A stretch of 64,000 nt of DNA, taken from positions 1,054,001-1,118,000 of the forward strand of contig NZ_AP038785.1 of the NCBI RefSeq assembly GCF_047160095.1, written 5' to 3'. Below the pieces are notes generated by a model. That model was not told the origin of the DNA, made no database searches, and saw nothing but the letters and a program-made list of their open reading frames with translations. Position 1 is the first letter of the stretch, and every line of letters starts with the position of its first letter. This document shows, one piece after another, positions 63,876 through 64,000 of the stretch. The DNA comes from Rodentibacter abscessus. Lineage in GTDB: Bacteria > Pseudomonadota > Gammaproteobacteria > Enterobacterales > Pasteurellaceae. A program made the position numbers and the translations under genes.

Positions 63876-64000
63876 ATGTCAAAAATTAAACTCATCGTAG
63901 GATTAGGCAATCCCGGCGATAAATATGCGGAAACACGCCATAATGCCGGAGAATGGTTAGTCGAGCGTTTAGCACGTCGTTTCAATGTTTCATTAACTCC
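63876..64000 (+). CDS. pth: peptidyl-tRNA hydrolase (N-terminal fragment)
   Basis: The first 41 codons before the window ends. The translation MSKIKLIVGLGNPGDKYAETRHNAG contains the substrate motif GLGNPGxxY and the catalytic His (about H22) in TRHNAG. Pth recycles peptidyl-tRNA released from stalled ribosomes. The gene continues past the right edge. Confidence 0.95.
   Translation, partial: MSKIKLIVGLGNPGDKYAETRHNAGEWLVERLARRFNVSLT

Noticed and set aside
63817..64000. Possibility that the short EamA gene is a truncated two-domain transporter
   Set aside because: The single-repeat length of about 138 residues with a natural stop is a known subgroup, and no second half or frameshifted remainder follows before pth.

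Overview
The window is ordinary chromosomal DNA from a gamma-proteobacterium of the family Pasteurellaceae, in the Haemophilus/Aggregatibacter group. The main reason is the density of the Hin-type DNA uptake signal sequence (core AAGTGCGGT or its complement), of which I counted about 40 by eye, in genes and at gene ends. Low GC content, close protein resemblance to Haemophilus influenzae, and gene orders such as yfbV-ackA-pta, birA/guaB and roxA-rnfH/pth agree. I cannot name the species from the sequence alone. No prophage, CRISPR array, defence island, toxin-antitoxin pair or secondary-metabolite cluster is visible.

Layout. 1-5035: the end of tcdA, mltA, an initiator tRNA, rlmM, gcvA, the small RNA gcvB divergent from gcvA, and ilvE. 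5063-6485: an apparently intact IS3-family (IS150-like) element with a 3-bp target duplication, sitting in the loop of a former terminator shared by ilvE and purF. 6502-12745: cvpA-purF under a PurR operator, yfbV, ackA and pta. 12756-18917: a leftward block yoaA-tsaB-slp-family lipoprotein-fadD-rnd with the same gene order as E. coli. 19160-24857: a complete rRNA operon read leftward (16S, tRNA-Ile, tRNA-Ala, 23S, 5S) with promoter, boxA sites, processing stems and terminator. 24982-30528: a DUF5718-type gene, birA, guaB, a small lipoprotein gene and guaA. 30530-33345: ushA-pheA. 33390-51967: the complete division and cell wall cluster, mraZ-rsmH-ftsL-ftsI-murE-murF-mraY-murD-ftsW-murG-murC-ddlB-ftsQ-ftsA-ftsZ-lpxC, read leftward from a promoter with a three-repeat MraZ operator. 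52000-64000: a CstA-family transporter behind a consensus CRP site, a small zinc-ribbon membrane protein, the arginine transporter artPIQM, gmhA, an exported ATP-dependent DNA ligase, miaB, xseA, roxA, rnfH, a 108-bp MITE-like repeat, a short EamA transporter and the start of pth.

How the genes fit together. The 46-kb right part is mostly envelope construction (peptidoglycan precursors, septation, lipid A commitment by LpxC, heptose by GmhA). The left part joins purine synthesis (purF, guaB, guaA), overflow metabolism (ackA, pta), amino-acid metabolism (ilvE, pheA, gcvA/gcvB) and tRNA or ribosome modification (tcdA, rlmM, tsaB, miaB, roxA, rsmH). The less ordinary parts are small: the IS inside a terminator, the MITE-like element, a terminator-like hairpin at the start of the rRNA leader, two unexplained intergenic stretches within the division cluster, a FAH-like DUF5718 protein, an N-terminal extension on MurE, and a non-canonical FtsZ tail. 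I did not find a clearly undescribed multi-gene system.
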